Origin: Clostridiales bacterium
GTDB lineage: Bacteria > Bacillota > Clostridia > Peptostreptococcales > Natronincolaceae
Length of the DNA stretch: 5,025 nt
Reading direction: 5' to 3'
Assembly (NCBI GenBank): GCA_012800145.1
Contig: JAAZJW010000218.1
Span: 1-5,025 of the forward strand
Both the position numbers and the translations under genes were made by a program. The notes beneath the pieces were generated by a model, which had not been told where the DNA came from, searched no databases, and worked only from the letters and a program-made list of their open reading frames with translations. Below, piece by piece: positions 1 through 5,025 of this stretch; within the stretch, counting starts at the first letter, position 1, and each line of letters begins with the position of its first letter.

Positions 1-27
1 ATAAAGTAATATGAAAGGGAGCAAAAT

Positions 28-135
28 ATGGGGAAACCGTACAAATTATTTGAAATATGTGGAAAAGATACTTGGGGGAATGATGGGTTTATCCATTTTT
101 TATATGTAAATAAAGGGATTTATAAAAAAACATAG
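28..135 (+). CDS. Possible 35-residue small protein, unknown function
   Basis: This short ORF begins with ATG at 28 and ends with TAG at 133-135. It is preceded by AAGGGAG (15-21) with six bases between it and the start, as good a ribosome binding site as those of the certain genes here. The peptide starts MGKPYKLFEICGKD and ends GIYKKT. It has one Cys, one Trp, many aromatic residues and basic ends, with no signal peptide or clear membrane helix. An in-frame stop at 7-9 shows it is not the tail of a longer reading frame in this window. I do not recognise a family. It lies 47 bases upstream of the TerB-like gene on the same strand. It could be a genuine small protein, a leader peptide, a degraded gene remnant or chance. 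The ribosome binding site is the only positive evidence. Confidence 0.35.
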   Translation: MGKPYKLFEICGKDTWGNDGFIHFLYVNKGIYKKT

Positions 136-182
136 AAATATAATTTTGATATATTATATTAGCATGGGAAGTAGGTAAAAAA

Positions 183-1097
183 ATGAATAGGAATATAAGA
201 AGTTTAGAAAACATGCCACTAAATATTAAATTTTTATATGGCAAATTGCTGGGTGCTATGGTTCTTGCAGATGGTGATCATAACCAATTAAGGTTGGCGG
301 AATTTTATAGAATTATAAATAATATCCGGTTACCTTCCAAGGAACGAATTCAATTATTGAATTCCATTGCTATAAAAAAAGTGGATTTTTCAGTAATGCG
401 TGATGAAATAGATTTGGACAGATATCTGAATGAACAGGAAAGAAATATTTTCCGGTTTTCCCTAATGAAGGACCTGATTATTATAATGAAATCAGATTAT
501 ATTGAAACAAGTAATGAAAAAGAGTTGCTGAAAGATATCCAAAATTATTTTCATGTTTCTGACGAACAACTCTCTCTTTTTAGGGGAGAATATGAATTGG
601 ATCGCCGTTTTTTTGATGATGCTACAAATGACCAAGAATTTAGGAATATAGTTATAAACATTGTGTCAACCGCTGCGGCACTGGGTATCCCTTTAGTTGT
701 CCTAAATTATAGTGGAACCTTCAAGGGGTTAAGTACATTGGGAACGATTTCAGGACTCAGAGCTATGGGAAGGAAAAAAAGAACAGGCAAGAGTTCAATT
801 TTAATGGGGTTGGCCACATCAATTTTGCTGGGGATCACAACATATAAAACAATGAAATATATCTTTAGTATCAAAAAAGACGGGAAAACTAAATTAGTCC
901 AATTAATAAGAGAACATATAGAAGAATTACATGAAAGTACAAAAGATATCATATATAAAGACATCGAGTATTTTACTAACCGCGTAGCGGAAACTAAGGA
1001 TGAGGGTGGCAAGGATTTAGACAATGCATTAAAAATAATAAGTATTCTAAAAAGGGCTGTAGCGACATTAGAAAACACAAAGGCGATAATCATATGA
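183..1097 (+). CDS. TerB-like domain membrane protein (304 aa)
   Basis: The function is unknown. Residues about 15-135 look like a TerB/DjlA-N-type all-helical domain. The first half carries LLGAMVLADGD (22-32) followed by an acidic/leucine helix. A second helical half (about 90-135) ends in a segment resembling the second TerB repeat. Two hydrophobic stretches follow, about 155-178 and 204-223. Between them is the Gly/Ser motif GLSxxGxxSGLxAxG (182-196) and a basic patch RKKRTGK (197-203). As I recall it, this layout occurs in other bacterial TerB-like membrane proteins. The C-terminal 75 residues are charged, helical and probably cytoplasmic. The ATG at 183 follows AGG at 173-175 with seven bases between, a moderate ribosome binding site. 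There is no signal peptide, so the N-terminal domain should be cytoplasmic. The gene ends 45 bases before tldD with no clear terminator between, so co-transcription is plausible. The TerB assignment is by pattern only; a tellurite-resistance role should not be assumed. Confidence 0.8.
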   Translation: MNRNIRSLENMPLNIKFLYGKLLGAMVLADGDHNQLRLAEFYRIINNIRLPSKERIQLLNSIAIKKVDFSVMRDEIDLDRYLNEQERNIFRFSLMKDLIIIMKSDYIETSNEKELLKDIQNYFHVSDEQLSLFRGEYELDRRFFDDATNDQEFRNIVINIVSTAAALGIPLVVLNYSGTFKGLSTLGTISGLRAMGRKKRTGKSSILMGLATSILLGITTYKTMKYIFSIKKDGKTKLVQLIREHIEELHESTKDIIYKDIEYFTNRVAETKDEGGKDLDNALKIISILKRAVATLENTKAIII

Positions 1098-1129
1098 TTT
1101 TGATAATATTATTTTATAACCTGTGTATT

Positions 1130-1136
1130 AGGGAGG
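1130..1136 (+). promoter_or_regulatory. Ribosome binding site of tldD
   Basis: AGGGAGG lies six bases upstream of the ATG at 1143. It is a strong match to the 16S rRNA anti-Shine-Dalgarno sequence and fixes the tldD start. I see no convincing sigma A promoter in the 45-base gap after the preceding gene. TTGATA occurs at 1100-1105 but has no -10 box at proper spacing. Expression from a promoter further upstream is therefore likely. Confidence 0.8.
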
Positions 1137-1142
1137 AAACAG

Positions 1143-2534
1143 ATGTTAAACGAAAAATTTATTGAAGACATAATCATGGTTGCATTATCGACGGGAGGGG
1201 ATTTTGCAGAGGTATTTGTTGAAGACAGGTATAATACGGAAATCACCATGATAGGCGGTAAGGTGGAGAATAGTATCTCGGGCAGAGATTTCGGTGTTGG
1301 AATCAGGATTTTCAAAGGTCTCAACAGTGTGTATGCCTATACAAACCAACATAACAAAGACGCATTGATGGATATGGCTATTAAAACCGGCGGAGCAATG
1401 CAGGGAACAAAACGGGACATGGAATTGGATTTCGTAAAATACGATTATAGAAACATCAATCCCATAGAATGTTTGCCAAACAGTGTCGGCAAAAGCCAAA
1501 AAGTTGCTGTAATGAGGGAAGCATATGAAGCTGCTGACGGTTATAGTGATAGAATATCCCAGGTTATAGTAAGGTATCTGGATTACAATCAAAACATATT
1601 AGTTGCCAATTCGGAGGGGAAATTTGCAGAAGATGAGAGGATAAGGACAAGAATATCAATCCAGTCCATAGCGTCAAAAGATAATGAAATGCAGACCGGC
1701 CTATATAGCCCGGGAGCACATATGGGATTCGAATTTTACGATAAAATAGATGTCGGACAGTATGGAAGGGAGGCTTCCAGGATTGCGGTTACAATGTTGG
1801 GAGCGGAGCCATGCCCCAGTGGCAGATTCCCGGTGATAATAGATAACAAATTCGGGGGGGTTATATTCCATGAAGCCTGTGGTCATGGACTGGAAGCTAC
1901 ATCTGTAGCAAAAAAAAGTTCTGTTTTCGCAGATAAAATTGGGCAACAGGTGGCAACAGATATCGTTACCGCTATAGATGACGGTACAATTCCAAACGCC
2001 TGGGGATCTTCTAATATTGACGATGAGGGTGAGCCTACCCGAAAAAATATACTAATAGAAAACGGCATTTTAAAAGGTTATATGATAGATAAATTAAACG
2101 CTAGGAGGATGAAAATGGACACAACGGGTTCGGCACGGAGACAATCATATAAATTCGCACCCACATCCAGAATGACGAATACATATATAGCAGCAGGTGA
2201 ATCCACCCCTGAGGAAATTATCTCAAACACGGAATGCGGCATTTATGCAAAATACATGGGTGGAGGCTCTGTTAATCCTGCCACCGGTGATTTTAATTTC
2301 GCCGTTATGGAAGGATATCTGGTCAAAAACGGCAGAGTGGATAAACCTGTAAGGGGAGCTACTTTGATAGGAAATGGTCCTGATATACTTTATAAAATCG
2401 ATATGGTGGGTAACAATTTAGAATATGGACAGGGCATGTGCGGTTCTATCAGTGGTGCCATACCTACAAATGTAGGGCAACCGATGATCAGGGTGAGCGA
2501 AATTACTGTCGGTGGCAGGAGTGGGGGTAAATAG
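1143..2534 (+). CDS. tldD: Metalloprotease TldD, catalytic subunit
   Basis: TldD is the metal-binding subunit of the TldD/TldE (PmbA) protease, a cytoplasmic heteromeric peptidase of the U62 family. In Enterobacteria it processes the microcin B17 precursor and helps degrade the CcdA antitoxin; its substrate in Clostridia is not established. At 463 residues the protein is of normal family length and intact. The HExxxH motif is HEACGH at 243-248 and continues GLEATSVAK. Conserved blocks follow: AIDDGTIPNAWGS, NIDDEGEPT, a Gly-rich TGSARRQSYKFAPTSRM stretch, and GGGSVNPATGDF near 376. The Cys expected as the third zinc ligand is present as C433 in GMCGSISG, close to the C-terminus. The N-terminal half (1-220) is the usual less conserved TldD/PmbA domain. 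The start is fixed by AGGGAGG. The stop is one base before the preferred tldE ATG, so the two subunits are probably made from one message and translationally coupled. Confidence 0.95.
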   Translation: MLNEKFIEDIIMVALSTGGDFAEVFVEDRYNTEITMIGGKVENSISGRDFGVGIRIFKGLNSVYAYTNQHNKDALMDMAIKTGGAMQGTKRDMELDFVKYDYRNINPIECLPNSVGKSQKVAVMREAYEAADGYSDRISQVIVRYLDYNQNILVANSEGKFAEDERIRTRISIQSIASKDNEMQTGLYSPGAHMGFEFYDKIDVGQYGREASRIAVTMLGAEPCPSGRFPVIIDNKFGGVIFHEACGHGLEATSVAKKSSVFADKIGQQVATDIVTAIDDGTIPNAWGSSNIDDEGEPTRKNILIENGILKGYMIDKLNARRMKMDTTGSARRQSYKFAPTSRMTNTYIAAGESTPEEIISNTECGIYAKYMGGGSVNPATGDFNFAVMEGYLVKNGRVDKPVRGATLIGNGPDILYKIDMVGNNLEYGQGMCGSISGAIPTNVGQPMIRVSEITVGGRSGGK

Positions 2535-2535
2535 C

Positions 2536-3888
2536 ATGGATGTAGATAGGTTAAAAGGACAGATTTTTGAACATGGCAAAAATGAAGGTTTTACAGATAT
2601 GGAGATTTTTCATGAGAATAATAGTGGCTTCAGTTGCAAGGTTTTCAAGGGGGAAATAGACAATTATGTGGTATCAGAAGAGGGGGGAATATCCTTTAGG
2701 GGAGTCCATAACAAGCAGATGGGATATTCCTATACAGAAAAAATTGATGAAAGCGCTATAAAGGTTTTAGTTGAAATGGCAAAAGAAAATGCCGAAATAG
2801 TTGAAAATGAAGAGGAAGAAATCATATTCAAAGGTTCAAAGGAATATAAAAACATAAATTTATGTTCTAATGGTTTGGCGGGGATTCCCACAGATAAAAA
2901 ACTTGATTTTATAAAAGAACTCGAGAGAAAAGCCTATTCCATAGATAATAGGGTTATAAACGTCAATGATTGTATATATAATGACTATGAAAATGAAAGA
3001 GGATTGTATAACACCAAAGGACTGGACAAGAATGAAAAATCGAATTTTGCACTTTCCTATATTTCGGTTATTGTCCGGGAGAATGATGAAATCCAGAATG
3101 CCCGCGCATTTAAAATTTGTCGGGATTTTAGGGATTTTAATACCGAATCCTTAGCAAAACGAGTAGTGGACAGGGCCTTGTCCTATTTAGGGGCAAAACC
3201 TGTAAAGAGTAAAACCTATACTATATTGCTCGAAAACATTGCAAGTGCGGATTTGTTAAAAACATTTTCGGGCATTTTTTCAGCCGACAACGTACAAAAA
3301 GGGCGTTCCCTGTTGAAAGGCAAGCTGGGGGAAGCAATTGGAAGCATGCCCCTTACTATTATAGACGACCCGTTTATGGATGGTGGGGTAGCAGGCCGTT
3401 CTTTTGACAGTGAGGGAGTTGCCAGTGAAAAAATGTCATTAGTTGAGGAGGGAATATTACAGGGTCTGCTTCATAATTTAAAAACAGCTAAAAAGGATGG
3501 CGTTGAATCCACAGGACACGGATATAAATCTTCTTATAAGGGAGCAATAACGGTTGCACCCTCGAATCTTTATATACAGCCCGGTCTGAATACATATGAA
3601 GACATGGTATCATCTATGGATGAAGGGCTAATTATTACGGAACTGCAAGGATTACATTCAGGGGCAAATACCGTTTCGGGAGATTTTTCGCTGGCTGCCA
3701 AGGGCTATTATGTTAAAAACGGGAAAATAGAAAATCCTGTCAACCAAATTACAATAGCCGGTAATTTTTATGAGGTACTGAAAAACATTGAAATTGTCGG
3801 GGAGGATCTGAAATTTGCAATGCCCGATATAACGTATGTAGGCTCACCTTCCCTAAAAATAAAAGATATATCTGTGGCTGGAGAATAG
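2536..3888 (+). CDS. tldE: TldE/PmbA, non-catalytic partner subunit
   Basis: This is the second subunit of the TldD/TldE protease, also called PmbA, 450 residues from the preferred start. Its fold is homologous to TldD but it lacks the metal site. Where TldD has VIFHEACGHG, this protein has ADLLKTFSG (about 238-246). Family blocks in the C-terminal half are clear: FDSEGV (290-295), STGHGYK (325-331), LHSGANTVSGDFS (373-385) with KGYYVKNGKI after it, and a final PSLKIKDISVAG. Loss of the HExxxH motif is normal for this subunit, so it is not a decayed tldD. The ATG at 2536 is one base after the tldD stop, with GGGGGT (2523-2528) and AGGAG (2517-2521) upstream inside tldD. A GTG at 2512 would add eight residues and overlap tldD, but has no good ribosome binding site. 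The gene is last in its cluster and is followed by a strong hairpin. Confidence 0.93.
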   Translation: MDVDRLKGQIFEHGKNEGFTDMEIFHENNSGFSCKVFKGEIDNYVVSEEGGISFRGVHNKQMGYSYTEKIDESAIKVLVEMAKENAEIVENEEEEIIFKGSKEYKNINLCSNGLAGIPTDKKLDFIKELERKAYSIDNRVINVNDCIYNDYENERGLYNTKGLDKNEKSNFALSYISVIVRENDEIQNARAFKICRDFRDFNTESLAKRVVDRALSYLGAKPVKSKTYTILLENIASADLLKTFSGIFSADNVQKGRSLLKGKLGEAIGSMPLTIIDDPFMDGGVAGRSFDSEGVASEKMSLVEEGILQGLLHNLKTAKKDGVESTGHGYKSSYKGAITVAPSNLYIQPGLNTYEDMVSSMDEGLIITELQGLHSGANTVSGDFSLAAKGYYVKNGKIENPVNQITIAGNFYEVLKNIEIVGEDLKFAMPDITYVGSPSLKIKDISVAGE

Positions 3889-3924
3889 ACATTAGGATGC
3901 AAAAAATAAGGTATGGCAAAATAC

Positions 3925-3955
3925 AATTTGGGTGGAGTTTTATTCCACCCAAATT
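3925..3955. terminator. Hairpin terminator, probably bidirectional
   Basis: A perfect 12-base inverted repeat, AATTTGGGTGGA (3925-3936) and TCCACCCAAATT (3944-3955), encloses a seven-base loop. It lies 36 bases after the tldE stop and 76 bases beyond the stop of the convergent DUF1657 gene. On the plus strand it is followed by ACATTTCTTTGCTT, and on the minus strand by GTATTTTGCC. Both tails are T-rich but interrupted. The place between convergent genes suits shared termination. The stem is unambiguous; its activity in each direction is inferred. Confidence 0.75.
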
Positions 3956-3996
3956 ACATTTCTTTGCTTAGCAGTATTTATAGGTTTGAAATGTTT

Positions 3997-4016
3997 AAAA
4001 AACTATATAGTTTTTT
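3997..4016. repeat. 20-base perfect palindrome before DUF1657 stop
   Basis: The sequence is AAAAAACTATATAGTTTTTT, self-complementary over its full length. It lies just beyond the 3' end of the minus-strand DUF1657 gene, whose stop is at 4032-4034. An RNA stem here would be almost all A-U, but it ends in a run of six U on either strand. It could therefore act as a weak auxiliary terminator or an RNA end-stabilising element. With so little G-C it may also be a chance product of A/T-rich sequence. Confidence 0.4.
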
Positions 4017-4031
4017 AATGTTGCAACAGGA

Positions 4032-4289
4032 CTACTGTTGCTGGTCTTGTTGTTGCTGCTGTTGTTGTTGGTCCATCCCCATTGATTGTTGCACATATTG
4101 TGGCTCTTCGCCCCCAACAAAGCCCAGACGGGTTTGCAATGCTTGTACCGCTCCCCCTATGTTTTTTGCAAGCTGGCTAAACATTTGTTGAGTCTGTTGA
4201 TCTTTAGTATCCAATGAAAACGTTTCAAAATCTGACTGAAGACCTCTAGCAGCAGCTAAAGCCTGTTCCAATTTGTTATAGGTAGTCAT
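4032..4289 (-). CDS. DUF1657 spore-associated protein with polyQ tail (85 aa)
   Basis: Residues 1-65 match the small DUF1657 family by pattern: a leucine/alanine helix LEQALAAARGLQSDFETFSL, a Gln-rich turn DTKDQQTQQMF, a second helix, and the terminal block EEPQY (61-65). From memory, members are usually about 68-70 residues and end shortly after EEPQY. Here another 20 residues follow, ending in eight Gln, Asp and three Gln (74-85). The family is of unknown biochemical role. It is often encoded with spoVA and DUF421 (YetF-like) genes in sporulating Firmicutes, including the mobile spoVA operon linked to spore heat resistance in Bacillus. No spoVA gene is visible here. The start is secure: AGGAGG (minus strand, 4304-4299) precedes the ATG by nine bases. 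A sigma G-like promoter lies upstream, suggesting forespore expression. The protein has no membrane segment or signal peptide. Confidence 0.85.
   Translation of the reverse strand: MTTYNKLEQALAAARGLQSDFETFSLDTKDQQTQQMFSQLAKNIGGAVQALQTRLGFVGGEEPQYVQQSMGMDQQQQQQQQDQQQ
4035..4070 (-). repeat. CAA/CAG trinucleotide tract encoding polyglutamine
   Basis: Twelve codons at the 3' end of the DUF1657 gene read, in coding order, Q8-D-Q3, with seven CAA and four CAG among the Gln codons. The mixture means it is not a pure trinucleotide run, which should limit slippage, but length variation between strains is possible. On the plus strand the same tract gives a false Cys-rich reading frame. Confidence 0.85.
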
Positions 4290-4298
4290 AAATAACAG

Positions 4299-4304
4299 CC
4301 TCCT
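4299..4304 (-). promoter_or_regulatory. Ribosome binding site of DUF1657 gene
   Basis: A consensus AGGAGG on the minus strand lies nine bases from the ATG at 4289. It is the most canonical ribosome binding site in the window and supports efficient translation of this small protein. Confidence 0.85.
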
Positions 4305-4355
4305 AAATTATGTTGTTTTAGTTATCATAAAATTTTGTCAGGTTAAGCTCTTTAT

Positions 4356-4385
4356 TAGTATGTGAATATTTGTTTTTTTTATTAC
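4356..4385 (-). promoter_or_regulatory. Putative sigma G/F (forespore) promoter of DUF1657 gene
   Basis: Read on the minus strand, GTAATA (4385-4380) and CATACTA (4362-4356) are separated by 17 bases. CATACTA is the textbook -10 sequence of sigma G promoters in Bacillus, and the upstream element resembles the T/G-A-A-T-A type -35. Transcription would begin near 4349, giving a leader of about 60 bases that carries the AGGAGG site. The match fits the expected forespore expression of DUF1657 genes. Sigma F and sigma G sites overlap in sequence, so which factor uses it cannot be decided here. Confidence 0.6.
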
Positions 4386-4580
4386 ATTGTCAAAAATTAA
4401 AATTTGTTACAGTAAATGTTAAGTATAATATATGTTGCATCTGTGATATTTTAATCAGTTTTACATAACATAAGATAGTAATGGAAAAACAAAAAATCTT
4501 TCATAGTTTGCGGTTTTCTATAATCACAGACTGTCGGATAAGTTTTACTATTGATGCAAATTTAACTCCCGCTAGTAGAA

Positions 4581-4595
4581 TTTACAACGTGTAAA
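4581..4595. repeat. Operator-like palindrome TTTACA-ACG-TGTAAA
   Basis: Six-base inverted arms flank a three-base centre, 83 bases before the SASP start. The right arm overlaps the proposed -35 element of the SASP promoter, a position where a bound regulator could act. No particular regulator is recognised. In A/T-rich DNA such a short palindrome can also arise by chance. Confidence 0.35.
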
Positions 4596-4617
4596 AAAGT
4601 ATAAACTACAAATAATA
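4589..4617 (+). promoter_or_regulatory. Weak candidate sigma G promoter of SASP gene
   Basis: GTGTA (4589-4593) and AATAATA (4611-4617) are 17 bases apart. Each differs by one base from sigma G-type elements (GTATA and CATAATA). Transcription would start near 4624, about 54 bases before the ATG. SASP genes are normally sigma G-dependent, so a promoter of this type is expected here. The match is inexact and this is the best of several poor candidates. Confidence 0.35.
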
Positions 4618-4660
4618 TGGGTGTAGCAGTAGCTACTAATTTATTCAAAGTCCAAACTAG

Positions 4661-4667
4661 AAGGGAG
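4661..4667 (+). promoter_or_regulatory. Ribosome binding site of SASP gene
   Basis: AAGGGAG lies ten bases upstream of the ATG at 4678. The spacing is slightly long but acceptable, and it supports this start for the spore protein. Confidence 0.7.
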
Positions 4668-4677
4668 ATAAAATATT

Positions 4678-5007
4678 ATGCCAAGCAGCAGTGGAGGATC
4701 AGGTGGATCAGGTAGAATAATTGTTCCGGAAGCTAGACATGCGATAAATGCTATGAAACTGGAAATTGCTAACGGATTTGGCTTAACTGATTATGATAAA
4801 ATGGATAAAGGTAGTTTGACATCCAGACAAAACGGGTACGTTGGAGGTACCATCACAAGAACATTGGTTGAAATTGCACAAAGACAACTGGGCGAACAAT
4901 CAGAACAACCATTGATGAGTGAAACTCCGGAAGAACAATTACACATGAGTGAAAAATCACAAAGTTTATCAACATCAATATCCGGACAACAATCACAAAA
5001 TCTATAA
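4678..5007 (+). CDS. Alpha/beta-type small acid-soluble spore protein with long C-terminal tail
   Basis: Alpha/beta SASPs coat forespore DNA, shift it toward an A-like form, protect it from UV and heat, and feed outgrowth after cleavage by the GPR protease. The core is residues 13-72. IIVPEARHAINAMKLEIANGFG contains the helix 1 region and the expected GPR site at E29-I30. LTSRQNGYVGGTITRTLVEIAQRQLG (47-72) is the DNA-binding second helix region. The 109-residue length exceeds the usual 60-75. The excess is a Ser/Gly-rich head (PSSSGGSGGSG, 2-12) and a 37-residue tail (73-109) rich in Ser, Gln and Glu, with two MSE triplets and no Cys, Trp or Tyr. Compared with typical members, the GPR site reads EIANGF rather than EIASEF, and the usual GGEITKR/K is GGTITRT. 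The ORF is intact with a good ribosome binding site, so the tail is not an obvious frameshift product. It probably starts its own transcription unit. Confidence 0.9.
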   Translation: MPSSSGGSGGSGRIIVPEARHAINAMKLEIANGFGLTDYDKMDKGSLTSRQNGYVGGTITRTLVEIAQRQLGEQSEQPLMSETPEEQLHMSEKSQSLSTSISGQQSQNL

Positions 5008-5025
5008 ATAGGCGAACCATTATAA

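Larger units (their letters stand above)
4290..4677. other. 388-base divergent intergenic region
   Basis: This non-coding spacer separates the minus-strand DUF1657 gene from the plus-strand SASP gene. Its left part (4290-4394) holds the DUF1657 ribosome binding site and sigma G-like promoter. Its right part (4581-4677) holds a small palindrome, a weaker promoter candidate and the SASP ribosome binding site. The middle 4400-4560 has no ORF of note. It contains nested inverted repeats: TTGCAT (4435-4440) with ATGCAA (4554-4559), and CTGTGAT (4441-4447) with ATCACAG (4523-4529). I do not recognise a known riboswitch, tRNA or small RNA in it. Confidence 0.6.

Noticed and set aside
11..109. Second short ORF (32 codons) overlapping the 35-codon ORF in another frame.
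   Set aside because: It starts at ATG 11 but has no ribosome binding site upstream, whereas the overlapping frame at 28 has a strong one. Both cannot easily be real.
2512..2535. GTG start for tldE that would overlap the end of tldD by 23 bases.
   Set aside because: There is no ribosome binding site before it, and the added residues show no family pattern. ATG at 2536 has purine-rich sequence at workable spacing.
3913..4191. Plus-strand frame encoding a Cys-rich peptide (seven consecutive Cys), resembling a metallothionein or toxin.
   Set aside because: The Cys run is the antisense reading of the CAA/CAG polyglutamine codons of the minus-strand DUF1657 gene, which has a consensus ribosome binding site and a family match.
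4389..4394. Perfect TTGACA on the minus strand upstream of the DUF1657 gene, suggesting a sigma A promoter.
   Set aside because: No TATAAT-like element lies 16-19 bases downstream, while a sigma G-type -10 (CATACTA) with its own -35 is present.
4424..4429. TATAAT on the plus strand in the divergent spacer, with TTGTTA upstream at 4404-4409.
   Set aside because: The spacing is only 14 bases and the site is about 250 bases from the SASP start. A vegetative promoter is not expected for this gene.
4469..4477. CATAAGATA, which fits the sigma K -10 pattern.
   Set aside because: No matching -35 at the right spacing was found, and SASP and DUF1657 genes are forespore genes, not mother-cell genes.
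4681..4713. Ser/Gly-rich N-terminus of the SASP, reminiscent of microcin B17-type precursors that TldD/TldE process.
   Set aside because: The frame continues into an unmistakable SASP core, no azole-forming synthetase genes are present, and the segment has no Cys. A flexible head is the simpler reading.

Overview
The window is low-GC and Gram-positive in style. It has strong purine-rich ribosome binding sites (AAGGGAG, AGGGAGG, AGGAGG), A/T-rich spacers, an alpha/beta-type small acid-soluble spore protein (SASP) and a DUF1657 protein. Together these point to an endospore-forming Firmicute, most likely a member of the Clostridia. The genus cannot be fixed from this sequence.

Layout. Positions 1-135 hold a possible 35-residue small ORF with a good ribosome binding site but no recognisable family. 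A 304-residue protein follows (183-1097), with an apparent TerB-like N-terminal domain and two predicted membrane segments. Then comes a tight gene pair: tldD (1143-2534), with an intact HEACGH metal motif, and tldE/pmbA (2536-3888), the partner without that motif. One base separates tldD from tldE. A strong hairpin at 3925-3955 closes the plus-strand genes. It also faces the convergent minus-strand gene at 4032-4289, an 85-residue DUF1657 protein with a polyglutamine tail. A 388-base spacer (4290-4677) separates that gene from a divergent plus-strand gene at 4678-5007. The latter encodes an alpha/beta-type SASP with an unusually long Ser/Gln/Glu-rich C-terminal extension. The last 18 bases hold nothing recognisable.

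How the genes fit together. TldD and TldE form a heteromeric metalloprotease that degrades or trims peptides in the families studied. The membrane-anchored TerB-like protein lies just upstream on the same strand and may be co-transcribed, but no functional link is shown. The second half is a spore module. The DUF1657 gene has a near-consensus forespore-type (sigma G/F) promoter, and the SASP should bind and protect spore DNA and be degraded at germination by the GPR protease.

Novelty. Nothing in the window amounts to a clearly new system. The items most worth a second look are the two low-complexity tails on the adjacent spore proteins, the sigma G-type promoter, the TerB-like membrane protein beside tldDE, and the small ORF at the left edge.
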